In this document: positions 8,845 through 20,388 of the stretch, one piece after another
Position numbering within the stretch: position 1 is the stretch's first letter
Layout of the letters: every line of letters starts with the position of its first letter
The notes under the pieces: model-generated
Told to the model about the DNA's origin: nothing
Seen by the model: the letters and a program-made list of their open reading frames with translations, nothing else
The model's database searches: none
Source: Dactylorhiza incarnata
Lineage: Eukaryota; Streptophyta; Magnoliopsida; Asparagales; Orchidaceae
Assembly: GCA_033032865.1 (NCBI GenBank)
Contig: JAWHQI010000239.1
Coordinates: forward strand, 4,026,501-4,090,500
Direction of reading: 5' to 3'
Length of the DNA stretch: 64,000 bases
Position numbers and translations under genes: made by a program

Positions 8845-9745
8845 ATGACCCGGGGAAGCCCTTCGGATAATCCGAAATTTGCTTTTGATCCTGAAATCGA
8901 GTGCACTCATCACGAGCTCCTTCGATCTCGTGACCAACATAAACCCTTAAATCTCGAAGAGTTAGCTGGCGATACTTTAGCGGATAACATGACAGATCCT
9001 GTTCCAAATGTGGCCCCGCAGCGGACCATGGCCTACTATGCTAGGCCAAATTTGGAAGATTCTGGGTCAAGTGTCACTCGCCCCGCGATAGCTAATAATA
9101 AATTTGAAATAAAATCCATCATAATCCAAATGGTACAACAGTCGATTCAGTTCGACGGTTTGTCAGATGAGGACCCAAATTTGCACCTTTCAGTTTTTTT
9201 AGAAATATGCGACACATTTCGAATTAATGGCGTCAGCGATGACGCCATTCGTTTACGCTTATTTCCCTTTTATTTGCGGACAAAGGCCAAATCGTGGTTG
9301 ACTTCTCTTCCGAGAGTGTCCATAACCATGTGGGCCGAGTTGACGGAAATTTTTTTTAACTAATTATTTTCCTCCGTCAAAAACCGCTAAATTACTCACA
9401 AATATCGCATCCTTTACACAATTCGATTCTGAATCTCTCTACGAGACTTGGGAGCGTATTAAAGAATGCCTGCATAGGTGTCCTCATCACGCGCTACCAC
9501 CTTGGCTACAGGTCTAAACGTTCTACAACGGCTTAAATTTCCAAACCTGACAAATGATCGAAGCGGCCGCCTGGGAGACGTTGAATAACAAAACCCTAGA
9601 TATGTGCCAAGATCTTTTCGAGTAAATGGACATGAATGCGTATCAGTGGAACGTGCTAAGGACGCATCCTAATAAATCGGCTGGTATTTTTGAAGTGGAT
9701 GCCTTTACCCACTTAGCCTCGCAGGTATAGCAGCTAAGTAAGCAA
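8845..9745 (+). pseudogene. gag: Athila gag, N-terminal and central part
   Basis: Structural capsid-type protein of the element. The frame from ATG 8845 is open for 172 codons and then shifts at 9361; later codons continue in another frame with several stops to about 9735. The retrotransposon gag domain is visible: NGVSDDAIRLRLFPFYLR, then an SLPRVSITMW stretch, then SLYETWERIKECLHRCPHH and FYNGLNFQT. These match the Athila gag pattern (NGV..D.I.L.LFPFSL, ESLYEAWERFK). The start is chosen because it follows the leader directly and precedes recognisable gag. The frameshift and stops make it nonfunctional. Confidence 0.85.
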
Positions 9746-11419
9746 GTGACGGAGATGACTGCTTCCTCCTCCACTCCCGCGTGGGTGAATAATAATAATT
9801 ATAATTATTATTATAATAATTTAATCGAAGAATCGGCGGAATACCTCAGTAATCAAGTTCGGACCCCCTTCAACCCCACTAATAACCCTTATAGTAATAG
9901 CTATAATCTGGGTTGGAGGAATCACCCGAACTTCTCCTGGAGTAATCCAAATAATGCGAAGTGGCCCCCAAATGTGAACCCGCAAGGATTTCCGCACGGG
10001 TTTTATCAGGGATATGCGCCGCCTCCTCTAAAACATTCTCCGCTTAAGGATATTTTCGCTAAGTACATCACGTCCAACGATACAAATATTCGGAATATTA
10101 CCGGATCGCTAAAAAATTTTGAAATGCAGGTTGGACAACTTGTGAAAATGATCTTAGAGCGGCCACATGGAGCATTGCCAGGGAATACGGAGCTGAACAC
10201 TCATGAATATGCCCACGCTATAACCCTTCGTAGAGGCAAGGAGGTCGTCTCCCCATTGCGGGTTGAGCCAATGGTACACATTTCGACTCCGACCCCTCCA
10301 TCCTCTTCTTCGATTTTATTAGCTCCAAATTTTCCAATTGCGCCGAGCGTTTCGAGGCCGCAAATTCCTTATCCTTCGAAAATTAATAAAGATAAGGAGG
10401 ACAAAAATTATCAAAAAAAGTTACGAATATTAAAACAAATCCAAATTAACATCCCCTTCTGCAAGGCACTCTCTCAGATGACGAAATATGCAAAATACCT
10501 CAAGGAGATTCTTTCTAATAAAAAGAAGCTCGAGGGTATGTCGCGTATTTCACTAAATATGGAATGCTCGGCGGTCCTACTTAACAAATTGCCGCCCAAA
10601 TTAAATGACCCGGGAAGATTCTCCATCCCGTGCCTTTTCGGCAACTTGTTAATAAAATACGCCTTAGTGGACCTAGGAGCGAGTATAAATTTAATGCCCT
10701 TCTCCCTCTTTAAAAAATTAGATTTGGGTGTTCCTACCCCAACTAAAATAAGCATCCAACTCACGGATCACTCGATAAAGTATCCCATCGGGATTGTGGA
10801 GGACGTCCTGGTCATGGTTGACAAGTTTATCTTCCCGGTAGACTTCATCATTCTTGACATCGAGGAGGTTGCTGAAGTACCAATTATTCTTGGTCGCCCT
10901 TTCCTCGCGACCTCTCGAGCATTAATTGATGTAATTAATGATTGCATCCTCCTTCGGGTCGGAGACGACGAAGTTACACTTCGCATTAATCCCTCGATGC
11001 AGAACACTTTATCGAATGATGATTCATGTTTTAATTTGGAATCCGCATTTGAGGATGAGTGTTCTTCGCTTTTTGAATTACTTTCCTTAACGCTAGACGA
11101 TTCGGATCTGGCGAATCTCCCTCCTTTAGACGAATTGCCTCCAGATTCGTCTTTCGAACCTTTTAATTCAAAAGATTTAAAAATCACCACATCTTATGAA
11201 GAACCCCCAGTCTTGGAGCTTAAACAACTCCCCGACCATTTAAAATACGCTTTTCTAGCCAAAAATTCAAAACTCCCCGTTATTATTTCTTCCACTTTAA
11301 CCGATTCGGAAACCTCCGAATTGGTGGAGGTTTTGTCTAAGCATCGTCATGCAATTGCATGGCAGATTTCTTATATTAGGAGGATAAACCTCTCTTTTGC
11401 ACGCATAAAATATTTTTAG
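9746..11419 (+). pseudogene. Athila gag C-terminus and aspartic protease
   Basis: An open stretch of 557 codons. Residues about 5-35 are Asn/Tyr-rich; GWRNHPNFSW follows near residue 56, a signature of Athila gag. The middle is Pro/Ser-rich linker. The protease lies at about residues 300-405: ALVDLGASINLMP around residue 306 (the DxG active site, as DLG, usual for Athila) and IILGRPFLATSRALID about 70 residues later (the ILGRPF flap-side motif). It cleaves Gag-Pol during particle maturation. The end joins the reverse transcriptase region at 11420, where stops begin. The opening methionine is internal, since gag sequence continues upstream. Confidence 0.88.
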
Positions 11420-12353
11420 AAGATAATTCCCGCAAAACCATCCAGCCTCAGCAACGACTTAACCTAAATATGCGGGATGTCGTAAAGGCTGAAGTCATAA
11501 AACTCTTGGATGCAAGGATTATCTACCCTATATCGGACAGTACGTGAGTTAGCCCGATAGATGTCGTGCCAAAGAAGGGCAGCTTAACGGTAGTGGCCAA
11601 TCGAAACAATGAATTAATACCAACCCATACTGTTACGGGTTGGCGGGTGTGCATCGACTACCGAAAGTTAAACGATGCCACCTGGAAGGACCACTTTCCG
11701 TTACTGTTTATCGATAAGATTTTTGAGCGACGTTCAGGTCATCCATATTATTGTTTTCTCGATAGTGTATAGGGGTTTTTCCAAATTCCTATCTCCCCCG
11801 AAGACCAGGAGAAAACAACTTTTTCGTGCCCCTTTGGCTCTTTCGCATATCAAAGGATGACGTTTGGCCTCTACAATGCGCCGGCTACATTCCAACGATG
11901 TATGTTAGCGATCTTTGGGGAGCTCGTAGAAGACTTAATGGAATTATTTATGGATGACTTCTCCGTATTCGGGAGATCCTTTTCTAACTACTTGCAAAAT
12001 CTAGATCGAGTCCTCCAAAGATGAGAAGACACGAACCTAGTTTTTAACTGGGAAAAGTGTAATTTTATGGTCCGGGAAGGTTTAGTTCTCGGCCACAAAA
12101 TTTTCGCCAGAGGGACGGAGGTCGATAAGACCAAGGTTGAAATCGTCAAAAAACTCCCAACACCTTCAAATATAAAATCAATTGGGAGTTTTCTTGGCCA
12201 TGCGGGTTTTTTCAGGCTGTTTATTCAAAAAAATTCAAAAATAACGAAACCGCTAACCCACCTCCTGGAGAAGGAATCTCCATTTATTTTTGATAGCGTG
12301 TGCGTAGAGGCGTTTAATATTATTAAAGAAAACTTCTCAATTCTATCATTCTG
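11420..12353 (+). pseudogene. Athila reverse transcriptase, broken
   Basis: Reverse transcriptase remnant with in-frame stops near 11545, 11770 and 12022. Visible motifs: GWRVCIDYRKLNDAT (about 11638-11685), FLDS before a stop (about 11755), FGSFAYQRMTFGLYNAPATF (about 11835-11895) and the catalytic LFMDDFSVFG at about 11945-11975 (FMDD in place of YxDD, normal for this lineage). The thumb region follows (GHAGFFRLFIQKNSKITKPL at about 12200-12260). A frameshift at about 12340 leads into RNase H. Confidence 0.88.
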
Positions 12354-13019
12354 GTGGTGCCAGATTGGTCCCTTCCGTTTGAAATTATGTGTGATGCGAG
12401 TGATATCGCGGTGGGAGCCGTACTAGGCCAACATGTTAATAATTATTTTCATCCCATCTACTACGCTTCTCGAATGCTCACAGCCGCACAGGTCAATTAC
12501 ACGACGACCGAAAAGGAACTTCTCGCCGTCGTCTTTTCGATCGATAAATTTAGGCCCTACGTTACGCTTTCTAAAATTATCATTTTTACTGACCACTCCG
12601 CCCTTAAATTTTTATTATCAAAAGTAGATGCCAAGCCCCGCATGCTTCGATGGATCCTCCTTTTACAGGAATTTGGCTTAGAGATCCGGGACAAGAAGGG
12701 GGCCGAAAATTTAGCGGCCGACCACCTCTCTCATTTAAACCGCCCCGTCACAGAAGCGCTCGTCGAACCCGACAAAGATGATAGATTTCCCGAGGAGCGC
12801 CTCCTAACTATTTCTAATTTAAAAACTTCTCCCCCTCCTTGGTTTGCAGATTACGCCAACTATTTAGTTGCGCGGGTCCTTCCAAAACACTTTTCAAAAC
12901 AGCAAAAGAAGAAATTCTTTTCTGATTTGAAAAATTACTTTTGGGAAGACCCCTTTCTCTTTCACATCTGTGCGGATCAAGTGGTACGGAAATGCGTTTC
13001 AAGCGAGGATGGTGCATAA
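12354..13019 (+). pseudogene. Athila RNase H and connection
   Basis: Open for 221 codons. RNase H motifs: [16 protein letters not shown] (first catalytic Asp), [18 protein letters not shown] (catalytic Glu) and [13 protein letters not shown] (catalytic Asp), then [13 protein letters not shown]. It degrades the RNA strand during reverse transcription. The C-terminal half ([15 protein letters not shown] onward) is the linker to integrase. The frame ends at TAA 13017-13019 just before the zinc-binding part of integrase; related elements read through here without a stop. Confidence 0.88.
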
Positions 13020-14124
13020 ATATTGCAGCACTGCCATGAGGCGCCGGATGGGGGGCATTATCAAGCCAACCGGACCGCGCGGAAAGCGCTAGAGGCGGGC
13101 TTTTATTGGCCCACTCTCTTTAAAGTTGCTCACAATTTTGTGAGTAAGTGCGATAGCTGTCAGCTGTTGGGTAACATCTCGCGTCATGAAGAGATGGCCC
13201 AGAATTTTTATTTAGAATACGAAATCTTTAATTTATAGGGCATAGACTTCATAGGCCCCCTACCTCCCTCTTATACTAATCGTTATATTTTAGTGGCGGT
13301 CGACTACGTATCTAGGTGGGCGGAAGTGCAAGCTCTCCCCACTAACGATGCGAGAGTCGTCGTCAAATTTCTAAAAAAATTATTTTCTCGCTTCGGTACG
13401 CCTAGCGCAATACTAAGTGATAGGGGTACGCACTTTTGCAACGCCTAGTTTGTAAAAAACATTATCTAAATACGGCGCTACGCACAAGCTCGCCACCGCT
13501 TATCACCCCCATACTAGCGACCAAGTAGAGGTAGTAAATCGAGAGATTAAGCGAATATTGGAAAAAACCTTTTCGACGAATAGGAAAGATTGGTCTTTAA
13601 AACTCGACGACGCGCTGTGGGCGTATCATATGGAATACAAGACCTCCATCGGTTGTACGCCCTATCGATTATTCTATGGCAAGGCGTGTCATTTACCCGT
13701 AGAGTTAGAACACCACGTTTTTTGGGATTTAAAAATTTTAAACCTTGATCTAGACTTAGCCTCATATAGTAGAAAATTCCAATTAAACGAACTCGATGAA
13801 TGGCGTGCAAATGATTATGAGAGTAATAAATTTTATATGGAGCGTTCTAAGTTCTACCACGATCGAAAAATTAAATTTCCAAATTCATTTGCGCTGGACG
13901 ATCTTGTCCTTTTATTTAATTCACGTCTTTGCCTTTTTCCGGGTAAGCTAAAATCCAGATGGTCCGGCCCCTTTGAAGTCAGAGACGTTTGGCCATATGG
14001 GACCGTTCTTATCTCCCACCCCGAAAAAGGCGAGTTTAAAGTCAACGGTCACAGTTTAGAACTTTATTTGGCGGGCGATCCGGCGGACTGTAAACTCGAA
14101 TCTATACCCCTTCCTAACCTTTAA
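13020..14124 (+). pseudogene. Athila integrase, broken in the middle
   Basis: Integrates the cDNA. Zinc-binding region: CHEAPDGGHY, then CDSCQLLG about 45 residues on, so the H-H-C-C set is present. Core residues: Asp in GIDFIGPLPP (about 13240), Asp in ILSDRGTHF (about 13410) and Glu in [12 protein letters not shown] (about 13528). Stops or frameshifts occur at 13236-13238, about 13447 and about 13470. From 13558 to 14124 the frame is open for 188 codons and holds the Athila C-terminal signature [19 protein letters not shown]-like YHDRKIKF and [16 protein letters not shown]. No chromodomain, as expected for Athila. Confidence 0.9.
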
Positions 14125-15659
14125 AAAGAAAACTTAAACGCCAAATGCGTCAAGCTACGTAACGGTAAACAAAGCGCTCCTGGGAGGCACCCCATATTTA
14201 TCTAATATTTTCTTACTTTTCTATTTTTGCAGGGATTATTTATTTTCTCGTCATTTATTATTGTACAAACCGCCCTTTTATTTTTGCTCCTTCATACTTA
14301 AGTTACAACATTGGGGACAATGTTGGGTTTTCAGTATGGGGTATCTTTTTCCGTTCTTCAAAATTTTGAAAATTAAGTATTTAAAAAAATAAAAATAAAA
14401 ATCTAAAAAACCCAAAAATCCAAAAAAATATTTCATACTTTGTAAGTAAATTTGAAAAATCCAAAAAAAATCTAAAAAGGCCAAAAATCCAAAAAATAAT
14501 TCAAACTTTGTAAATAAATTAGAAAAAATTCGAAAACCCCAAAATCCAAAAAAATTTTTTCATACTTTGTAAATAAATTTGAAAATTCCAAAAATATTCT
14601 AAATACCCCAAAAATCCCCAAACAAATCTAAGAATAAAACCCTTACTTAGTTTTTTATTTTTCAAAACTAGTTTGAGTTTATTTATAAGTATTTTCATTA
14701 TGTTTGATTTGCCAAAACTCTTATTTGTATCATAGTTTGTAAGATATAGATCTTTGGAATTTTAGTTGTAAAGAACACATTGTAATTTTAATTTAATTAG
14801 AGAACAAACTTCTTAGAACTACTTCAAGTTTACCCTAAATAACTTCTTGTTGTATTATTTTGGCAGACCATCTTTAGACTTTAATTATTCCTACTTCAAA
14901 CTTGTGAAACTTTAGGAATGTTCTAAATCTACTAAAAATTGCTCTCAAAATTTTTCTTACTTTATAAACTCTAGAAATTTCTAAACCCCTTACCTCTTAT
15001 TCCATATCCTTGGTAATTTTGTTCTAAAAGATCCTATGTCAATGGGAATATGATTTCATTCCGTAAACATAGGCACCCAATTAAAATTAAAAAGATCTTA
15101 TGTCAATGGGAATAAGAATTCGTTCTGTAAACATAAGCATTGGGTATTTGTGAAGAAAAAAAAATTAAAAATGGGAACAAGATTTCATTCCCTACTCTAT
15201 CCAAAAGAAAAAATTGAGTGGGGTGAGAGGATAAAATTCATCACCCACAAATCAAAAATCTTTTCTTTTACCAAGCTTCCCCTACCCCTTAGCCAATAAA
15301 ATTGAAAACTAGATATAAATTAAAAAAATTTGAGAGAGCATAATTAGTAAGTTTTAATTATTCTTAAAAATATCTTTAAAAAGTTAAAGTTCTTATAATT
15401 CTATTCTAATCATGGTGCTATTTATTACAATTATTTAGGTCCCTACTTAGCTAACTTTAGAAGTCTTGTTGGCTAAAACTTTTTCGCTTTTTTTAAATCA
15501 TTGTCAAATTGTAGGACTTACCTCCTTAACTCTCCTAAATTTATTTCAAGCTTACTTTCGATTAAATAAAATTTTGGTAAATTAGAAATTCTATTAATGT
15601 CTTATAGATATCTCTCTTACTTTTGCTCTGGAATAAAAAAGCTTAAGTTTGGGGGTATT
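14125..15659 (+). other. Athila 3' noncoding spacer
   Basis: No ORF with a domain. Holds three imperfect copies of an A-rich block marked by CATACTTTGTAA (14434, 14503 as a variant, 14561), and a duplicated block with TATGTCAATGGGAAT at about 15034 and 15098. The phrase CATTGGGGACAATGTTGGG (about 14309) matches the tail of many Athila elements. Ends with the polypurine-like TTTGGGGGTATT before the LTR. Confidence 0.75.
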
Positions 15660-17548
15660 TGATGAATAGTAAAATATACGTATTTTCTATATAGTTTTTT
15701 TTTAGTTTTATTCAAAATTTGTAATATTTCATGTAAAATATTGAAAAAATTATTTGTTTTAACTTATTTATATATATATATATATTTATATGTAAAAATG
15801 AATTAATTAAGTATATATTAAATAAAAACTATATAATAAGTATGTAAATATTTATGTAACTAATTATGTAAATATATACTAAATATATTTGTAAATATAT
15901 ATATATATAAAGTATACTAAATGTATGTAAATGTTTGTGTAAAATACTTATTAAATAAAAAGTTATATATAATATATATATATATATGTAAATATAAGCT
16001 ATAAATAAAGTTAAATAAATAAAAACTCTTTTTTTACTTGTTTTTTTAATTAAACTCAATCTCGTCGATCGGCATCCCATCCCATTGATCGACGGGACGG
16101 GATGTTGATCCCGTAGATCGGCAGACAAATCTCGTCGATCGGAAGACAAGTCCGATTGATTTAAACTTGTCTTTTTGAAATCAACTCAATCCCGTCGATC
16201 GACATCCCATCCCGTCGATCGACGAGACAGGATGTCGATCCCGTCGATCAGCTCCCCTTCTAGTCGATATCTCTTTGAGACTAAGTCCCGATCGACATCC
16301 CGTCCCGTCGATTGACGGGACGGGATGTCGATTTTCCATTACCGTCTATATAATACATAGTTATTCGATTATATATATATATTTTTTTTCTTTTCCTTAC
16401 AGATAAGCGCGCTTGGCTCAGTGGACTTGGTTTGGCTAGCCTACTTTGTGGTGCGGGATCGAATCTAGGCCAACGCCATTTTTGCTGGATTAATTCCAGC
16501 TAATCTGCACCCCAACCCGCCAGCCCTCTATCCGCAGCCCAGCCCGCCAGTAGTCATGCACCCAGCCAACTATCCACACCCATCTGGCTATCCCGCACCC
16601 CTTCTTCTAGAAGCATCCAGCTGTTATCCACCAACTCCCCTTTCAACCTGCTTTCAACTCTTATTTTATCTAGTTGCAGCCCCCTTTTTTGCCTATAAAT
16701 AAAGGGGCTCTTCCTTTGTTTTAAAGGTTCATAAAATTAGAACCTAAGTTAAGTGTTGTTCTTGTGAGTTTTATTTGAGTGTTTTTGTGAGTCTTTTATG
16801 AGTGTTTGTGAGTTAAGTTTGTGTGCTTTCCAAGCCCTAGTTTTGGCTCTTTTTATCCTCCAAGTTTAGACTTTCTTGAAAAAGTTTGTAAATCATTATT
16901 TCAATCAATATATTGTCTTGTTCTTGTTCTTCTTGTTCTTCTTTTGTTTATGTTTAGTGTGTGAGTGTATGAGTTTACTTTTTTTTTGCTTCTTTAATTT
17001 TTGCTTTAATTTAGCTTTTAATTATTGTAGAGTGGGTGTGTGTATGAGTTTAACTTGTCTTTACTTTGCTAAATTAGTTTTTTGTTTTCTTTCAATTAAG
17101 TCATTTCAATACCGTAGAGTGTGTGCGTGTATGAGATAAATTTTCTGCTTTATATCAATTCTATCATTTCAATTCCATAGAGTGCGTGTGTTTTTAATTT
17201 AGTGTGCACTTTTCTTTTCTTTTTCCTTATAATTGTTTTGTTTTGTTTTTGCTAACGCACGTAGCCGCTTAATTATCATCGTCATCATTTTTTTAAAAAA
17301 AATTAATCACCTGTTTCGTCGATAAAATAATAGCGCGTTCTTAAAAAGTAAAAATAATCAATAGGATCTGGAAAAATACGACCTTGGTATTTTCTATAAA
17401 ATATCCTATACCATATGCGATAATGTATACTTGCCTTCATCTGAAGATTAGTTTGGATAAAAATTACAAAAGCTTGCAAAACTCTTCTTTTCTATTTACA
17501 CATTTAAAGAATTCGGCGTCGTAGCCGGGGCGTAATCGTTGATATTCC
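15660..17548 (+). repeat. Athila 3' LTR
   Basis: Begins TGATGAATAG like the 5' LTR and is similar to its end. Contains the expanded GTCGATCGAC palindrome set (16060-16335), tRNA-like boxes (16414-16484) and TATA (16694-16703). It lacks the 702-bp transposon, which dates that insertion to after the LTRs formed. Confidence 0.9.
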
Positions 17549-17879
17549 GAAAGAAGGAAAGACCGTTACTTCTATTCATCATAGTAGGATAACGATTAGT
17601 TTCTCAAATTAGGAGTACTCGCGAGACTCCTCAAAAACGCCCGCCTAATTCTACTCTCATCACAAAAAGGCTTTTGCAGAAACCAAAATTTAAACATCAT
17701 ACACGCTTTCACATTATGCGCACTGTTTAGACCTATTTTGGTGTCCATTTGCGCTTCATGTTGTTGGGGGTAAGCACATGGTGCTCCCCAATCCTTTTTT
17801 TGTATTTGGACTGAGCTAGAAAGGTGTTCCCAGCAGTGTGATTGTTGTTTGGATTGATGTGCAGGTGGGTGGAACATCC

Positions 17880-18322
17880 ATTTTTCCTAGATTTCGTGTC
17901 TGCATGAATCACACGGTCGTGCATTTCCTTGAAGCACGATCTCTCCGACCATGAGCGTTCATCTGCGTCTGAAAATGGTGTTCTGTCCCCGCTCGTGTGA
18001 TTTGTTCGTGTATGGGCAGTTCGCCTGTGCGTGTGTAAAATCGCATGAGCTTTCTTGTTGTCCAAAGTTGTATAAGCCTTAATGCCCGTGCGTTTTCTTC
18101 ACGAACGATTGGACTAAACCGTGGGCGAAGGAAACACACGATCTCTTGTTGTTAGCCAGATTTCAATTTGTCTGTATTTGTCGGTGCATTTTGTTCGCAT
18201 GGTCGGTTTTGACCGTGCATGAGTAAAATCACACGGGCGCTTCTGCATCTTCTTCTTGGGCTTCTTATTCGTTTAATATCGCACGGTTCAAGCACGGTCG
18301 TGCGTTCGACCGTACGTGACCA
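17880..18322. promoter_or_regulatory. GCACGGTCGTGC word cluster before TATA
   Basis: Repeated related words: CACACGGTCGTGC (about 17910), ACCGTGCATGAG (about 18213), CACACGGGCGC (about 18231), CGCACGG (about 18280) and GCACGGTCGTGCGTTCGACC (about 18293-18312). The last ends about 30 bp before the TATA box. Confidence 0.7.
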
Positions 18323-18339
18323 AATTTCTGAATGTTTTT

Positions 18340-18350
18340 CTATTTAAGCC
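18340..18350 (+). promoter_or_regulatory. TATA box, element A LTR
   Basis: CTATTTAAGCC, a TATA variant, 20-30 bp downstream of the last GCACGGTCGTGC word and followed by C-rich leader sequence. Confidence 0.55.
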
Positions 18351-18924
18351 ATAGGTCTTGCTCAATTCGGGACAATCTCCTTTTCTGCGCGCAAAGATCC
18401 AATTCTGCCACATTCCGCCGCCCCATCGCCGCCCACCTTAAGGAGGAGCTCCGACCACCATTTCCTTGCAAATCCAAAGTCAGAGCATCCTCTTGGCCTC
18501 CTACATCGCTTGTGTGCTTCGAAGCTCTGTTACAAGAGATTTCTTGTTGCACATATGAAGTTCTCCGGTGAGGTCGTGGCCGAAGACAATTGACGGAGAA
18601 GACGGGTACATTAGAAGAAGGTGACAGCTCTTCCAGACCCCGGACAGCAGTTGGAGCCCGAGTTCGGACAAGGCTTGACAACCATAGATTCCGACCATGG
18701 ACCTCCAACTAGTCTCCGCCCCTTTGTTTGTAATCGCACCCACTTCATATTGTAGTATTCTTTACCTTGATTACTTGTGTGTATGAGCGATGATTGCAAA
18801 AATCCTTTTATGCTATTTAGTTTACTTCATGTCTTTATGAAATTATATTTGTGGTTTATGCAAGTGAGTAGCGCCCCCATTCCATCTTTCATCCTCCATT
18901 GCCCTCCATTTCATAACGTGAGGT

Positions 18925-19008
18925 TACTCTTCCATTCTGCAAGCCTACTCTTCCATTCTGCTTGACTACTCATCCATTATGCTTGCCTACTCTTCCACTC
19001 TCCAAGCG
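18925..19008. repeat. 21-bp minisatellite, four copies
   Basis: Four consecutive units of the type TACTCTTCCATTCTGCAAGC plus one base, with small changes (CATCCATTATGC, CCACTCTCC). Immediately upstream is a looser C/T-rich repeat. Confidence 0.85.
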
Positions 19009-19362
19009 AATCGGTGCTAACGACCCGTATAATCCACTTCACTTCCGTCGATGCGAACCCTCCATCCGCTTGCCTTCTCACCCATCCTCCTAGTGAAGCA
19101 GTGCATAGCGGCCTGCATAGTCTCCATTCTCCTTGCGAAGTAGTGCATAGTTGTCTGCATAGTAATTTAGTATTTTAGTTTTACTTTTCTTTCCACAATC
19201 CAATACAAGCCTCCAGTAATCCATCTGCTTGCAAGGACTTCATTCTCAAGTCCTTCCTCGATAGATAACTCCACCATACTGTGTTCCTTTGAGATCAATA
19301 CTTGGGGATCACTCCCATTTTATATTACTTGAATGATCGGTACACTACCATTTTGTGTCGCA

Positions 19363-20388
19363 GTCTCGCTCCGCCTATAGCGGCATGTTAGAATCGCGCA
19401 TCAACTCTTCATAGGACTCTTCGTAGGACTCTTAGCAGTACTATTCGTAGGACTATTCATAGGACAGTTCCTTAGAATCTTTGTAGGACTCTTCTTGGTA
19501 CTCTTCTTAGGACTCTACTTGGGACTCTTTGTAGGACATTTCGTAGGACTCTTTGTAGGAGTCTTAGTAGAACTTGTCGTAGGAATCTAGTTAGGACTCT
19601 ACTTAGGACTCTTTGTAGGACTTTGTTGGACTCCTCGTACGACTCCTCGTACGACTCTTTGTTGGACTCTTTATAGGAACCTTTGTAGAACTCTTTGTAG
19701 TCTCCTTATGGGAATCTTTGTAGGCCTATTCTCTAGGACATACACCCAGGCCACCAAGGCCCTGCCTCAATCTCTACAATAAGAGATCTATACGAAGATC
19801 TTGTCCAAGTTCCTACACTCAGATTCCTATAGGAATCCTTCAACAAACTCAAATTCTCCCAAGAATCCTACCACTCAGATCCAAAGGATCCTACGCTCAG
19901 GCTCTAGGATCCCTACAACTTAGGCTTACACCAAATCCCTACAACTCAGATCTCACAAGATCCTATAGTAATAATTTATAATTTCACTGTTTGCAATACA
20001 ACTTAGACACAAAGATGAATGCGTGAATAAACTTTAGTCTTCTGTAGAAGCACAACAGAGAGGCTTCTTCTTCCTTGATCAGATCTCAAAAAGAATTTTC
20101 TTGAAGAATTTGATCTTGATCAAATAAACTTACTTGCAGAATAAAAACTTCTTACTCAAATAGATAATCTTCAGGGAGAATTTGAATTGCTGAGTAAAAC
20201 TTGAGCAATATGATGAATCAGATCTTGATTGTACATGCTTTGAAGTACTTGCAAGAATACTGGAGAACGAACAGTAATAGCACTTTAGGTTTCTTCCATG
20301 AAAAAATTTGCTGCACCCTCCAATGGATTTGCATTCTCATTCAGGTCATAGATGATTCACAAAAGCTTTAGATAGAATGTGAGAATGA
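19363..20388 (-). mobile_element. Minisatellite-rich LTR-like sequence, left part
   Basis: Left half of a sequence interrupted by the chromovirus 20394-29125; the two halves rejoin cleanly at the ATAAT duplication. On the minus strand the right half has a TATA box (29165-29174), so this left half would be its transcribed (R/U5) part. It contains a 12-bp minisatellite (19407-19725) and AT-rich sequence with repeated ATCAGATCTTGAT-like phrases. No ORF with a domain. Its outer limits are not defined. Confidence 0.45.
19407..19725. repeat. 12-bp minisatellite, about 26 copies
   Basis: Units of CTTTGTAGGACT or CTTCGTAGGACT repeated with substitutions and one 2-base deletion over about 320 bp. The period is clear by eye and unrelated to the other arrays nearby. 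Confidence 0.88.

Larger units (their letters stand above)
5874..17548 (+). mobile_element. Athila element, full length, degenerate
   Basis: Two LTRs starting TGATGAATAG (5874 and 15660) flank gag, protease, reverse transcriptase, RNase H and integrase in the Ty3 order. The primer site TGGCGCCGTTGCCGGGGA at 8372-8389 (tRNA-Asp type) and residues such as GWRNHPNFSW in gag and DLGAS in the protease are typical of Athila. The 3' LTR follows the tract TTTGGGGGTATT. There is a long noncoding 3' spacer and no clear env-like ORF. All genes carry stops or frameshifts. The LTRs end near GATATTCC (8361, 17548); no clear target duplication is seen. Confidence 0.9.
17549..19362 (+). repeat. Probable remainder of element A LTR
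   Basis: LTR-like: a U3 with repeated GCACGGTCGTGC palindromes, a TATA box (18340-18350), a pyrimidine-rich leader and a U5-like end with CAATACTTGGGGATCACTCCC and GATCGGTACACTACC, wording typical of Athila LTR ends. Taken with 5837-5873 it would make an LTR of about 1.85 kb split by the Athila insertion. No target duplication was found, so this joining is inference. The short frames at 18332-18799 show no domain. Confidence 0.5.

Noticed and set aside
18332..18799. Possible host gene with TATA box and short ORFs
   Set aside because: No domain or codon coherence, overlapping frames on both strands, and the surroundings read as an Athila-like LTR.
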